Source: Tridacna crocea
Taxonomy: Eukaryota; Mollusca; Bivalvia; Cardiida; Cardiidae
Direction: 5' to 3'
Assembly: GCA_943736015.1 (NCBI GenBank)
Contig: OX031056.1
Coordinates: 66,119,277 to 66,183,276 of the forward strand
DNA length: 64,000 bases
Below, piece after piece: positions 30,250 through 40,244 of this stretch. The translations under genes were made by a program, and so were the position numbers. The notes beneath the pieces were generated by a model that was not told the DNA's origin, did no database searches, and saw only the letters and a program-made list of their open reading frames with translations. The stretch's first letter is position 1; each line of letters begins with the position of its first letter.

Positions 30250-30340
30250 CAGAAACCTTAAAGTGACAATAAAGTCCAAAAGTGAACAAAGCTGGTGTCT
30301 ATATGCATTTGAATTCAGAGGATTGGTACTTTATGGTGTC
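30250..30340 (+). repeat. repeat W, left end fragment
   Basis: 'cttaaagtgacaataaagtc' and 'gcatttgaattca' are shared with 35139-35520. Confidence 0.5.
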
Positions 30341-30379
30341 GAAATAGATCAAGTTCATATAATTGGTTCTGAAATATAT

Positions 30380-30852
30380 TAAACCATTCTCTGTGAAACG
30401 AAGGCTTTATGGGTCTGCAAAAATATCGACCCAGGTCAGTCTGCGCAGGCCGACCTAGGTCAAAACTTTTTGCTATCGGTCATTTTTTTTTTACCCAACG
30501 ACAAAATTTTAGACTGGTTTCAATTGAAAGCAGTTGCAGACGACAAATTAAAGATGGCTAAAATGGCAGAATTTGTCCATGATAGAGGAAGGAAAACATT
30601 GAGGGAAAAGGAGAAAATGCTGGTTACCAGCATTTTCTCCTTTTCCCACAATGTTTTCAAAAGGCGTCACTCCAAGTGTCGTTAACACAAGAGGTTGTTT
30701 GGTAACGAATGATAGTCCGAGGACCGCTTTACCTCATAACTCAGTCCGTTGTTTGACAAAATAAACTTTATGGATCCATGACGATGTTGTGACGTGCTTG
30801 ATAGCGTGTTTCACCGAGATGCAATAAGCCCCCTTTTGCCAGAGCATGGTGC
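30380..30852 (+). mobile_element. MITE E interrupted by A
   Basis: Left part 'ttctctgtgaaacgaagg', hairpin (shortened), 'gctatcggtcat' to about 30483. Right part from about 30712 'cgctttacctcataactcag', 'tttatggatccatgacgatg', ending 'cagagcatggtgc'. Confidence 0.85.
30488..30710 (+). mobile_element. MITE A inserted in E
   Basis: 'acccaacgacaaaattttag', 'gcagttgcagacgacaaatt', near-perfect hairpin, 'gttgtttggtaacgaa'. The end TTAA motifs are mutated. Confidence 0.85.
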
Positions 30853-31434
30853 ATTTATTGTCTCACCAGTCAGGAGCTTCGAACATTGACCAACTTCTGA
30901 TCGTTCGATGGGCTTTTCGTTGAGAAGGGGTTGGTCTAAGAAAACTTACCAAAAATGGTAAGATTTTCTCGATTAAAAAAAAGGGCTATGTTGGACCGAA
31001 CTATGGGAAAAAAAATTAATAAACGAAAACAAGAATTTTTTTTTTTCCAACCAGAAATATCTCGTAGGTTTTCTTCCAAAACCTCGAGACCATATAACAG
31101 CTTGTTTGTCACGAGGTTTTGGTAGTAAACTGACGTCTTCTTGCTTCTTGATACCAATACGTAAAACGAAGGTGTGCTAGTTCGCCCAGCCAGCCATATC
31201 GCATAGCAACACAAAAAAGACAGAGAGAGAATTTAAAATACGAGATAGAGCAGTTTACGCTCCACCACATTTTATTATTAAAACGTTATTTAAAAAAGAT
31301 CTACACCTAAGTGAACAAATATACATACAATATAATTATTTCAGTACGCAGTTTTTGCCAGTGGGAGTTCTATTTTCCCCCAAAACTTTTTTTCTGTCAA
31401 ATTACATAGACGGGTCTACTTCTTTTTGTTGTTT
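30853..31434. other. no recognised feature
   Basis: AT-rich single-copy-looking DNA. A 92-codon reverse frame (30936-31214) has no motif I recognise. Confidence 0.45.
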
Positions 31435-31850
31435 TTAAACCCTTTACTACACAACTCCGAGTTTCAAGGGGCCGGGTAGGATAAGGCAAAAATGCTGGAA
31501 ATCAGCATTTTCTCCTTTTCCCTCCATGTTTTCTATTACTTTAAAGATCAAAAGCGAAATTTAACCCTTATCCTGTTAAATAACTAAAATTTCTCATCGA
31601 TATTAAAAACCCAGATATTGCTAGTTAAAAGTTAAGTTTTTGAGAATTATATCTCCTTATCGGACAGTGTAGATTCAAGATCAGACTGCACGTTCTGGGC
31701 AGTCTGATCTTGAACTACGCTGTCTGCAAACGGTCAGTAAGTCGCGTTTAGCAACCAAGGAGTTAACATTAAGTTTGTATTATCGTCAAGAAATGGTTCG
31801 AATGTTGACAAGTATGTGGACAAGTAATTTGTCGTTTGGTAAAGAGTTAA
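31435..31850 (-). mobile_element. MITE A interrupted by B
   Basis: Left 'ttaaaccctttactacaca' with a hairpin missing part of its left arm, to 31560. Right part from 31767 to 'gtcgtttggtaaagagttaa' at 31850. The gap is exactly one B element with TTAA ends. Confidence 0.85.
31561..31766 (-). mobile_element. MITE B, full length, inserted in A
   Basis: TTAACCCTTATCCTGTTAAA at the left and 'gcaaccaaggagttaa' at the right. Near-perfect core hairpin. This copy defines both ends of family B. Confidence 0.95.
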
Positions 31851-31966
31851 AACATTACAACAAAAGGAGAAAATCCCCGAAAGCGATCAGTTTCTCCATT
31901 TGTGTCTTTGTTATAGATCACTCGGTTTTTTTTTTGTTATCTGCGTTCCATATCAAACCGTTTCCA

Positions 31967-32153
31967 GAGCTCCAGATAGAGGGCGTGATTTTGATTTTAT
32001 AGTTGAAAATATTGATTGTTCTCCACTAAACCCTATGTTATGGGTACTCATTAGAATCGTTTCATCGAGACGATTCTAATGAGTACCCACAACATAGAGT
32101 TTGAAAAAGAAATAACGGATTTAGAATGACATCACTCCCTCTTAACTGGAGCT
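31967..32153 (+). mobile_element. MITE J, full length
   Basis: Ends 'gagctccagatagagggc' and 'ccctcttaactggagct'. Hairpin 'actcattagaatcgtttcat / cgagacgattctaatgag'. Confidence 0.9.
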
Positions 32154-32551
32154 GTGCGTTGGTATATCATGTTTCTATTCAGAAGATTCAGTTTCGAATA
32201 TATACTAAAATTGTGTCATACAAAAAACGAGGTTAGGGTTGGACTGTACATGTAATTGTAAACTTACGAGGTTTTATTTTCACCACAACTGTTGATTTAC
32301 TATAAATAATTAGGCGAGATATATTGCTTCTTTCCAAACAGTCTCCAAGTGCACTTTTTCATTTAATGGAATACCCCAGAAACATATTTGCGAACGTCGA
32401 CTTTGAAAACATCCCTGCTCATTACAGATTTTCAATTCTAGATAAGATTTAACGCGTTATAGAGACGAATAAAAAGTCACTGTTCAAACATTGCGCCACA
32501 AGACAAATAAAATATTGAACATAAGCCATGATACTATTTGTCACTCAGAGC
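32154..32551. other. no recognised feature
   Basis: AT-rich and unassigned. Confidence 0.4.
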
Positions 32552-32553
32552 AA

Positions 32554-32703
32554 AGCTCCGGATGGAAGGCCGAGTGATTTTGATTTCAAAATTGAAAACA
32601 TTAGTTGTTCTCCACTTAACTCTATGTTATGTGTACACAACATGGTGGTTTGGAAGAGAAATAATGGATTTGGAATACCATCATTCCCTCTTATCTGGAG
32701 CTC
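32554..32703 (+). mobile_element. MITE J without its hairpin
   Basis: Both ends are present (agctccggatggaaggc and 'tccctcttatctggagctc'), but the central hairpin is reduced to 'gtgtacacaacatgg'. This looks like excision of the palindrome. Confidence 0.85.
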
Positions 32704-32896
32704 TTCGTTCAGTGTTTAGAAAATATTGTAATGTAGGAAATATCACCCAAATTGTTTTCAGAACGTTTCGAAACGTTTCTAAAGGGTCGTTAAAAGTCAA
32801 GATTGTCAGATAATAGAGTTCACACACAGACCATCTAAGAGAGAGACAGAGGGAGAGAGGCTAACAGACACCGACAGAGGAAAGCATACAGGCGCA

Positions 32897-33231
32897 CAGC
32901 ATTATCTCCTGAAAGATGGCATTCTACAAATACACATCTTTCTAATTTGGGCATTCTGGGTACAGCACAGGACTTCTTTTCTACGCGACAACCGTTACTT
33001 TGAATTTCAAGCTGAAATAACGTTTACTTAATAAAACGCTGACTAGTGCGATTCATTGTGCTATAATCAGCAATTTAGAGAAATGTGGAGGTACAAAAGG
33101 CCTGATTTTTCCTCAAACGCATTGATAAAATAGCGCGTATTACTACAAACCCCGTCCCCCCCTCCCCCCCAATATTGCGTCATATAAGACAGGTCGCATT
33201 TTCGAAGAATATGACATGTGCAGACAACGAG
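32897..33231 (-). mobile_element. repeat R, probable SINE body
   Basis: 'gatggcattctacaaataca', 'cgcgacaaccgttactttga', 'ctcaaacgcattgataaaat' and 'cgaagaatatgacatgtgca'. A C-rich tract is at about 33153-33170. Confidence 0.65.
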
Positions 33232-33576
33232 GCGCACAGAACCAAATAAAGAGACATACAGGGAGTGACAGAGAGAAATTTAATTTTGTATAATATTGAT
33301 GACGCATGTTTCATCACGATAACAGGTAGACAACCTCGTTTTTAATGTTTTAATTACATTATAGTATATCGTAAATGTATCGTTACTCCATTCTGTTTTG
33401 TTCATATTAATAAATATTAGTTTATTAGTCGCCATCCCTTTTGTTATTGATTTACAAGAAGTATTCCCGAATACATAGGTCTAGGTAAAAGTTATGGGTA
33501 AAAATCACTATTTACTTTTAATTTCTCTTTGATGAAGAAAAAAGATGAATAACAAAACAAGTAGTTATCCTTGAAT
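33232..33576. other. no recognised feature
   Basis: AT-rich and unassigned. Confidence 0.4.
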
Positions 33577-33797
33577 TATATTACTCAAAATTTGCTAAGG
33601 ATCACCATTTTGGATTCAGCAGATATCTACGTATGTGTAGCATGTATCAGGTACGTATTTTCAAAATGGTGCATTGTAACATTGAAAAAATTAAGCACTA
33701 GTAGAAAATGGGTGTTTTTAATGCAAAGCTGCATCGTTGTACTGTATACCCACATTGAAATATCTACATGATCCTTTTCGAAGTTTGAATAGTATAT
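33577..33797. mobile_element. TIR element U
   Basis: Ends 'ttactcaaaatttgctaagg' and 'ccttttcgaagtttgaatag' are imperfect inverted repeats of about 28 bp that start and finish with TATA. A second copy with the same ends is at 40245-40674. Confidence 0.7.
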
Positions 33798-33843
33798 AAC
33801 AGTCCCCTCTTACCTTAGATCATAATATTTCATTTCTGTCTGT

Positions 33844-33980
33844 GGTTGATTGATTGATTGATTGATTGATCGGTCGATCGTTTGATTGATTGATCGATTG
33901 GTTGATTGATTGATTGATTGATTGATTAATCGATCGATCGTTTGATTGATTGATTGATTGATTGATTGATCGATCGATCG

Positions 33981-34014
<34 letters not shown>
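33844..34014. repeat. GATT microsatellite with higher-order pattern
   Basis: About 170 bp of GATT units interrupted by 'gatcgatcgttt' blocks at about 33875, 33935 and 33975. It runs directly into the 3' end of SINE M. Confidence 0.95.
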
Positions 34015-34230
34015 AGGTGCTTTACGCCGCTTTAAACATTATTTCAGTCATATCAAGGCGACAGCACACATATTCATGTATTACATGGGTTTCACTAGTA
34101 CTAGACTAGGGCTCTTAAGTGTCTTGCCAAATGACACAACCTATCTTTTAGCAAAGATGAAAAATACATGAGACATAAAAATGACTATATTCGGATGAAC
34201 ACAAAGTTTAGCCAAGGGTTTCGATCGTGC
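33990..34230 (-). mobile_element. SINE M
   Basis: 'ggtgctttacgccgctttaa', 'ttatttcagtcatatcaagg', 'acatgggtttcactagtac', then 'agtgtcttgcc' and a decayed head near 34210 ('gggtttcgatcgtgcgag'). Confidence 0.75.
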
Positions 34231-34257
34231 GAGGACTGCCGAATGGTTTAATATACT

Positions 34258-34900
34258 GCCTGCAACACTCGACAGGGGGCATTCGGACATTTGCGTAAAG
34301 TGTCGTCTCGGATCAGCCTGCGCAGTGCGCGCAGGCTTATCCGAGACGGCACTTTACGATAACACTAGATTTTGTGCAACAATAGACTTGCGTTAAACAG
34401 AAAATCAAATTAGAACGGAAAGTGTCGTATCGGGTCGATACGACATTTTACAATCTTCGCGAGCCAAGTTTACGATCACTACGTGGATCTTACCTTGGCT
34501 GATTGAGCCCGATTTCGAGATATCTGCGATGCGCCCTCTATTGGATGCCTACCCCCTTTACATCATATTTCTAAAAGCCAATGAAATATCGTTTTACAAA
34601 CCGCTTATGAATACACATGAAGCGACAAGCAGACATCCACGTGGGTTTCCATGTTTACCTTCTATTCGAAAGGTAGCGACCTTGTTCTATTTCTATCAGA
34701 GATGAAATTCTTCGAGCGATTTCATTCGTTGCAGCTAGAGCTGGCTTTATCCAATGAAAAAGTGTATCGGGTGAATGTAAAAATCAAGCTCGATCCGCCA
34801 AGGGTAGAGTAACGTAGTGAATCGTCAGCCTTGGCTTGCGAAGATGCACTTGACGGAAATGTACGAATGTCTCTTCTCACGTGCTGCGGGTCATATATAG
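34258..34900. mobile_element. MITE C interrupted by H
   Basis: Left end 'ctgcctgcaacactcgacag', first hairpin at about 34300-34357, second hairpin shortened (gtcgtatcgggtcgatacga) and stopping at 34452. The right end resumes at 34847 'cacttgacggaaatgtacga' to 'cgtgctgcgggtcat'. Confidence 0.85.
34453..34846 (+). mobile_element. Mutator-like element H inserted in C
   Basis: Ends 'atcttcgcgagccaagttta' and 'agccttggcttgcgaagatg'. The flanks 'cattttaca' and 'cacttgacg' are both recognisable versions of the C sequence 'cactttacg', that is a 9-bp duplication with later changes. Confidence 0.9.
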
Positions 34901-35138
34901 TTGTTTAGTATTTTATGCTGTTTCAACAAAGTTTAGTTAAAATCGGCTAGTCCGGTGGACAGATTCATGCCCTTAAATAAGTGTAATGCACAACATCATT
35001 TCCTCATAAAACCAGGTTGGATCTGAAAGAGGAATAATGATCTTGTCAAAATGGCTTCTAATCAATCCTCGAAAAAGAATTTATATAGTCGATGAGAAAT
35101 TATCCTTTTGTATATAAGTATTAGATTAAAGTATGATT

Positions 35139-35520
35139 ATTAAAGTAACAATAAAGCTCAAAAGTAAGCAAAGCGGGTGTTTAAATGCATTTGATTTTAA
35201 ATCATGCCATTTAAAAGTATGGTAATTTTTGAGACGATGACGATGTCATTGTATGGTAGGTCCAAGTTGTTTTTAGTTGCTGAAAGAAAAATTAATTTCA
35301 GAACTAGGTTAAAACCTGCCAGATAGCCGTGTCTTTTGTTTGACTTTTTGTCTGATTTTAAGATTCTTTTTTCTTTAGCGACTGATATATGGCCCAACCA
35401 CACGATAACAGACTACAATCTCTACAATATTTTCCATACTTTTAAATGGTATGATTTACATTTAAATGTACTATGATTCCTGCTTTGATATTTTGGCCCT
35501 CACTGGGCCTTTAAGTGACT
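35139..35520 (+). repeat. repeat W, possible TIR element
   Basis: 'ttaaagtaacaataaagctc' and 'aaatgcatttga', then 'aaagtatggtaatttt', ending near 'cctttaagtgac'. Short inverted ends (ttaaagtgac type). The body shows weak similarity to 59018-59360. Confidence 0.5.
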
Positions 35521-35671
35521 ATTAAGTGGGCCTTAAAGTGACTACTACCTGTATTATCACGATTATTATAAATAATAGATTACTACTTAACCATAAAATA
35601 CTAAGGTTGTACTAACGGGAGATGGCCTCACGTCTCACATCTCTAAAGGAAATAATGTCAGCTTCACCATT

Positions 35672-35893
35672 TCCCAAACCATTCATTTTAGACTATTCCA
35701 AATTTAAAACATCTGGAGGTAACAAAATTTAGATTAGTTACAAATAAGCTTAACCTGTATGTAAGCGTAGAAAACATTGTTAGAAAATAAGAGAAAATGC
35801 TGGATACCAGCCTTTTGGCCTTTTCACATAATATTTCCGAAAGCCTTCTTTCCCAAGGTCTTACAAACCAGGGATTGTTTGGTAAAGGGTTGA
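35672..35893 (+). mobile_element. MITE A, first unit of a tandem pair
   Basis: 'aaaacatctggaggtaacaa' replaces the usual 'gcatttgcagacgac'. The hairpin is worn; right end 'gattgtttggtaaagggttg'. Confidence 0.8.
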
Positions 35894-35918
35894 ACTTTAA
35901 AAGGATCTGTATCATAAA

Positions 35919-36133
35919 TTGACCCTTTCAAATTCAAAACATCTGGAGATAAAAAGATGTAAATTAGTCACAAATCTATGAACTTAACCTCCATGTTAGC
36001 GAAGAAAACATGGTAAGAAATAAGAAAAAAGAAATGCTGGTTACTAGCATTTTTTGCCTTTTTCCCACAATTGTTTTCATAAGCACGTTTTCCCAAAGTC
36101 TTAAAAACAAAGGCTTGTTTGGTAAAGGGTTGA
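35919..36133 (+). mobile_element. MITE A, second unit of a tandem pair
   Basis: Shares private sequence with the preceding copy (aacatctggagataaaaa; 'taacct..atgttagcg.agaaaacat'). Both are followed by 'ctttaaaaggacctg'. Confidence 0.8.
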
Positions 36134-36374
36134 TCTTTAAAAGGACCTGCATCCTATGGGCTTTCTGCATAGTCTGATCTGGATCTTTTCCAACTGCAAA
36201 AAAGCAAACATGTTGCTCCCGGAAATGGCGATGAAAGGATGAGATCCTCTGACATTTACATGTAACATTTTTTGTACCATGTGACACTTGCAGCTGTTGA
36301 ATTACACGTCACGTGGTGTTATAATTGTTTCGATGTACATCAACCTTTAGAAAGGCAGCAATAACTTAAATGCC

Positions 36375-36437
36375 CCTTCCCAGACATTGTAGATCAAGAT
36401 CAGACTGTATAAAACGTGCAAGTGAATCTTTAGACTA
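36375..36437. mobile_element. MITE B, degenerate core
   Basis: 'ttgtagatcaagatcagact' with a decayed right arm. Confidence 0.55.
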
Positions 36438-36463
36438 TATAGTCAGGTATATTTTCTCTCGGG

Positions 36464-36681
36464 CTATAAACCCTTAGGCTGCTAAGCGCAATTCAAGTAA
36501 CTTTTACGGACAGTGTGTATATCAAGATCAGACTGCACAAAACGTGGAGTCTGATCTTGGATCTACACTGTCCGACAGGAAATGTTATTCTCCAAAACAC
36601 ACACTTGAAATAGTAGCATTTTCTTAGGTTTCGACAGTTGAACTGAAAATATTTCATTTTAGTTTCTTAGCAGGATACGTG
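36464..36681 (+). mobile_element. MITE B, full length
   Basis: Starts 'taaacccttaggctgctaag', core hairpin, 'gttgaactgaaaatatttca', end 'tttcttagcaggatacgtgt'. The terminal TTAA motifs are mutated. Confidence 0.9.
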
Positions 36682-36752
36682 TAAAGGAAAAAAACTGGCA
36701 ATGGAAAGGCAACAATGGGGCTTTTTTTCGACCGACTGGAAATATAAAATCG

Positions 36753-37145
36753 AGACATGCTCTGTGAAAAGGGGGCTTTTTTGCATTTGCAAAAAGTATC
36801 GATTCAGGTCAGGCTGCGCAGTTCGTGCATACTGACCGAAACTTATTGCTATTATGGTACTCAATTTTTTCCATATCAATGGACCAGTCTACGTCATGAT
36901 TCATTCGGTTGTAAGACAAACTGGATATGGCAGATCTATGATTATATGATGACATGCTTTGTATCATGCATCACGCATCACGCAGTCGGCGCAGACTGAC
37001 CTGGGTCAAATTGTTTTGTTATTGGTCAATTTTTCTGCATATCCAAGGACCAAACTATCTCACGAGTCAGTTGATTGTGAGAAAGAAAAAAAAGTGGATT
37101 GTATGATCCATAATAATGTTATGTCTTGCTTTATATAATTTCAGG
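36753..37145 (+). mobile_element. MITE E with internal duplication
   Basis: 'catgctctgtgaaaaggggg', hairpin with a worn second arm, 'tatcaatggaccagtctacg', 'gacatgctttgtatcatg'. A second half hairpin (cagactgacctgggtcaaat) and 'tatccaaggaccaaac' then repeat the middle of the element. Confidence 0.8.
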
Positions 37146-37448
37146 CTTCTGAAATTTCATTGGTCTTTCATTGGATAAAGAATTTTTTATTATCGGACAC
37201 CGTTACTATAAATAGCACATTGATGAATCCCTCATTATTAAATGCAAAGATGCAGTTGCCACTGTGCTACGTCGTATTTAAAGTAACGGTGTTGAAAATT
37301 TCACTATTCCGTAATACCGGCGATGCACCAATACATGTTCCATAATCTACTAGGGAAGAAATTATCATTCTGTGATAGATCAGAGGAATTTCAAAGGCCT
37401 ATGGTGTGATGCATCACGAAGTCCCTGTTTTTGCCTACGGCATTTTGG
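37146..37448. other. no recognised feature
   Basis: No repeat or coding signal that I can support. Confidence 0.4.
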
Positions 37449-37680
37449 TTAACTCTTTACCAAACGACAAAATTTTAGACTGATCCAAATTGAAAGCACT
37501 TGCAGTCTACAAAATAAACGTAACTCAAAAACTGAAATTTAGTTCCAGCGGGGTAGAAAACATAGTGGGAAAAGGAGAAAATGCTGGTTACGAGCATTTT
37601 CTCCTTTTCCCACAATGTTTTCAAAAGGTGTCTATCTTGTGCTCATAAAAACCAAGGATTGTTTAGGAAAATGTTTTTAA
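37449..37680 (+). mobile_element. MITE A, full length
   Basis: TTAACTCTTTACCAAACG start, 'agactgatccaaattgaaag', near-perfect hairpin with tip 'gctggttacgagc', end 'attgtttaggaaaatg' then TTAA. Confidence 0.9.
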
Positions 37681-38148
37681 AAAAAATAGGAAACTTGTTT
37701 CTGCTGTTGAGTTTCGAACTCGCGTAACTGTTACAATGCAAGTTGATAGTTCCATTGATTGTTCAATCCTGCTCTTCCAAAAAACACTACAGACTGTTGT
37801 ACTTGACATTTTAGCAAAAAACCCTCGTAAACAAACATTTTATTTAGACTGAATTCTACGCATGACCAAACATCAAGAAAAACAGGGCATATCGAATTAC
37901 TGTGTTAGAACATAGGACTTTTTCTTCTATTGCTGCTGGCAGTTTTCGAATACAGTGTGACAAAATGATATTAAAGTGCATTCAAATATTCAAGCTGACG
38001 TCACTCCGACATACACTCTCTTTGAGTAGCAGGAATATTCCAAAGCTACATGAAATTTATTACGGTATTATAAGTTAAAATCTGTAATTTATGGTTTTGA
38101 TTTTGAGTGATGCATGAAAAAATCTTTCAATCTTTTGCACAGACGCTT
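37681..38148. other. unassigned; possible decayed tRNA-like segment
   Basis: At about 37710-37790 the reverse strand has 'gagttcgaaact', B-box-like, but no convincing A box. The rest is unassigned. Confidence 0.35.
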
Positions 38149-38312
38149 TCCTTCGTTCGTTCTTTCGTTCGTTCCTTCGTTCGTTCCTTCGTTCATTTGT
38201 TCCTTCTTTCCTTCCTTCCTTCCTTCATCACTCCATATTCATTCCCTCCTCACTTACCTATTCATTCTCTCACTCACAAGCTATCTCACTCACTCACTCA
38301 CTCACTTATTGA
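38149..38312. repeat. compound tetranucleotide microsatellite
   Basis: TTCG units grade into TTCC and then CTCA units. Frames across it give artificial FV/SL-rich peptides. Confidence 0.95.
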
Positions 38313-38552
38313 TTAATTCATTCACGTTTCTTTCTCAATTTTCAATTTTTGCCTTTTTTCTTTTTATGACATTTTTTCTCTCTTTCTTCTGCAAAATATA
38401 TGACCACCCAGACCTAAAACTATGATAGAAAAAAAAAAGGATCCAAATGTCTGTTGTTCAGTAGACAGCAGAATTTTTAAAGGGTAAATATTTGGCGATA
38501 AATCGATCCAAACTGCACTGTGCGATAAAACAATAAATGCATAATAATATGT

Positions 38553-38810
38553 GCCGAGCTCTGACATAAGGGGGATTAATTAATCTCCGTGATGCTTGAT
38601 GCCAAATAAGCCATCACATAGCTGTAGATCTACAATAGCTTCTTTCTTCAACTACCTGGCTTAATCATGAGGTAGACTGGTCCTTTGACATACAGAAAAT
38701 TAAAACAACAGCGAAAAATTCCGGCCCAGGTCAGCCTGCACAGTCCGTGCAGGCTGACCTGGGTCGAAAATTTTCGCAGATGCAATAAGGCCCCTTGTGA
38801 CAGAGCAATT
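38553..38810 (-). mobile_element. MITE E, full length
   Basis: 'gagctctgacataaggggga', 'tctccgtgatgcttgatgcc', 'taatcatgaggtagactggt', perfect hairpin 'caggtcagcctgcacagtcc / gtgcaggctgacctg', right end 'gcagatgcaataaggcccct'. Confidence 0.9.
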
Positions 38811-38882
38811 TTCAAACAATGTTTTTAGAAGGCTTCTTCCGCAGAGGTCGAAAGAATCAGGGATTGCTTAGTAAAGAGTTAA
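38811..38882 (+). mobile_element. MITE A, right end only
   Basis: 'caatgtttttagaaggcttc', 'agggattgcttagtaaagag', TTAA. It abuts the E copy. Confidence 0.75.
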
Positions 38883-38904
38883 AAGCCATTTTGTCTGAAT
38901 ATAG

Positions 38905-39055
38905 CCGACTGTGTCATGAGGTAGACTGCTTCTTTGATCAGTAGAAAATTGATCAGGAGCAAAAAGTTTCGAAACATGTCGGACTGGGCAGGCTGACTGG
39001 AGTCGATAGTTTTTGCAGTTACATTAAGACCCCTTTTCTTAGAGGATGGGTCACG
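38905..39055 (-). mobile_element. MITE E, 5' truncated
   Basis: 'gtcatgaggtagactgcttc', broken hairpin (catgtcggactgggcaggct), and 'gttacattaagaccccttt'. Confidence 0.75.
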
Positions 39056-39084
39056 TGTAATAGCGAAGTTTACGTATATCAATC

Positions 39085-39245
39085 TTCTCCTGAAGTATGT
39101 GAGAAAAGTAGTCGGTGGCTTTGGAAAGAAAGTAGCGTAAGTACCGGTGTGAGAAAGCCAGAAAACACATGTGCGTCACCGACCGCCATGATATGAACTT
39201 AGCTGTTAAAGTGGTGTTAAACCCCAATATACAACCAACCAACCA
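39085..39245 (+). mobile_element. SINE L, 3' part
   Basis: 'agtatgtgagaaaagtagtc', 'gccagaaaacacatgtgcgt', 'ttagctgttaaagtggtgtt', then an 'accaaccaacc' tail. Confidence 0.75.
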
Positions 39246-39392
39246 ATATCAATGTTCTCCCTTAGTACAGACAATGGGTAAAAAAAATTTGACTTCTCGT
39301 AGACCAGTCACAAAAAACATTGTGGATAAAAGAGCTACCGCAAATGACAAGTAAATTATCCTTAAACATTACGTTTAAAATTATATTACGTA

Positions 39393-39619
39393 TTAACCCA
39401 TTACCACACAATCCCTACTTTAGACGCCCCTGAGAAAGAATCTTTTAGAAAACATTGTGAGAAAGGAGAAAATGCTGGTATCCAGCATTTTCTCCTTTCC
39501 CACAATGTTTTCTACCCTTCACAAGACAAATTTCAATTTTTCTGTCACTTTTATTTTGTCGTCTGCAAATGCTTTCGATTTGGACAAACCTATAATTTTG
39601 TCGTTTGGTAATGAGTTAA
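39393..39619 (-). mobile_element. MITE A, full length
   Basis: TTAACCCATTACCACACAAT start, near-perfect hairpin, 'tgtcgtctgcaaatgctttc', 'gtttggtaatgagttaa' end, with TTAA on both sides. Confidence 0.95.
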
Positions 39620-39741
39620 ATCAATTTTTTCCGTTCATTTTCTTCATTTAACATGGATCTTTGTAGATATTTTGCTATATTGATTCAACAGATACTTTTT
39701 TAAAACAAAGACATTTTAACCACGATCAATTTAAACGCTAA

Positions 39742-39975
39742 ATAAGGGTCACGAAGGACCAGTGGTAGAACGTAGAACTTGTAACCTGAAAGCCCCAGCT
39801 TTGAACCTCGCTGGAGCCACTGGGCTTTTCGTTGGATTGTCCTTGAGCAAGATACATCAGAAACCCAGCCTTATACTGATGAAATTCAGGATATACCGAA
39901 CATGAATGAGCGAGACCTCGCCGTGAAACGACTAAAAAGATGTTGAAAGGGGCGTAAAGCACCATTCAACCAATC
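39742..39975 (+). mobile_element. SINE M, tRNA-derived, full length
   Basis: Head with 'accagtggtagaacg' (A-box region) and 'ctttgaacctcgc' (B-box region), then 'ccttgagcaagatacatcag', 3' end 'gatgttgaaaggggcgtaaa' and tail 'ttcaaccaatcaaa'. Confidence 0.75.
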
Positions 39976-40056
39976 AAATAACGCTAAACCAATAAAACAG
40001 ACTTTCTCCATACGGAAACCCGATCCAAAAAATCGCAATATCTCGGGAGAAGCGAG

Positions 40057-40130
40057 AAGAGCAGACCCAAGATTACACTTCATGCACCGTACAGTCTGAC
40101 CTTAATCTACACTGTCCACAAAAGACAGTC
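40057..40130 (-). mobile_element. MITE B core
   Basis: 'cagacccaagattacactt', 'cagtctgaccttaatctaca' and 'ctgtccacaaaagac'. A second, half-palindrome remnant follows to about 40160. Confidence 0.65.
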
Positions 40131-40244
40131 TAATCTTGATCTATATTATCTCCTGAGAGAATTTCAATTTTTCTAACTGCTCTGAGGGTTGGTTGAGGAG
40201 GACTTATACGAGAAAATGATTTCAACTATTATCATTCAAAATAA

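Noticed and set aside
38107-38425. Ser/Phe/Leu-rich frames
   Set aside because: Translation of a tetranucleotide microsatellite.
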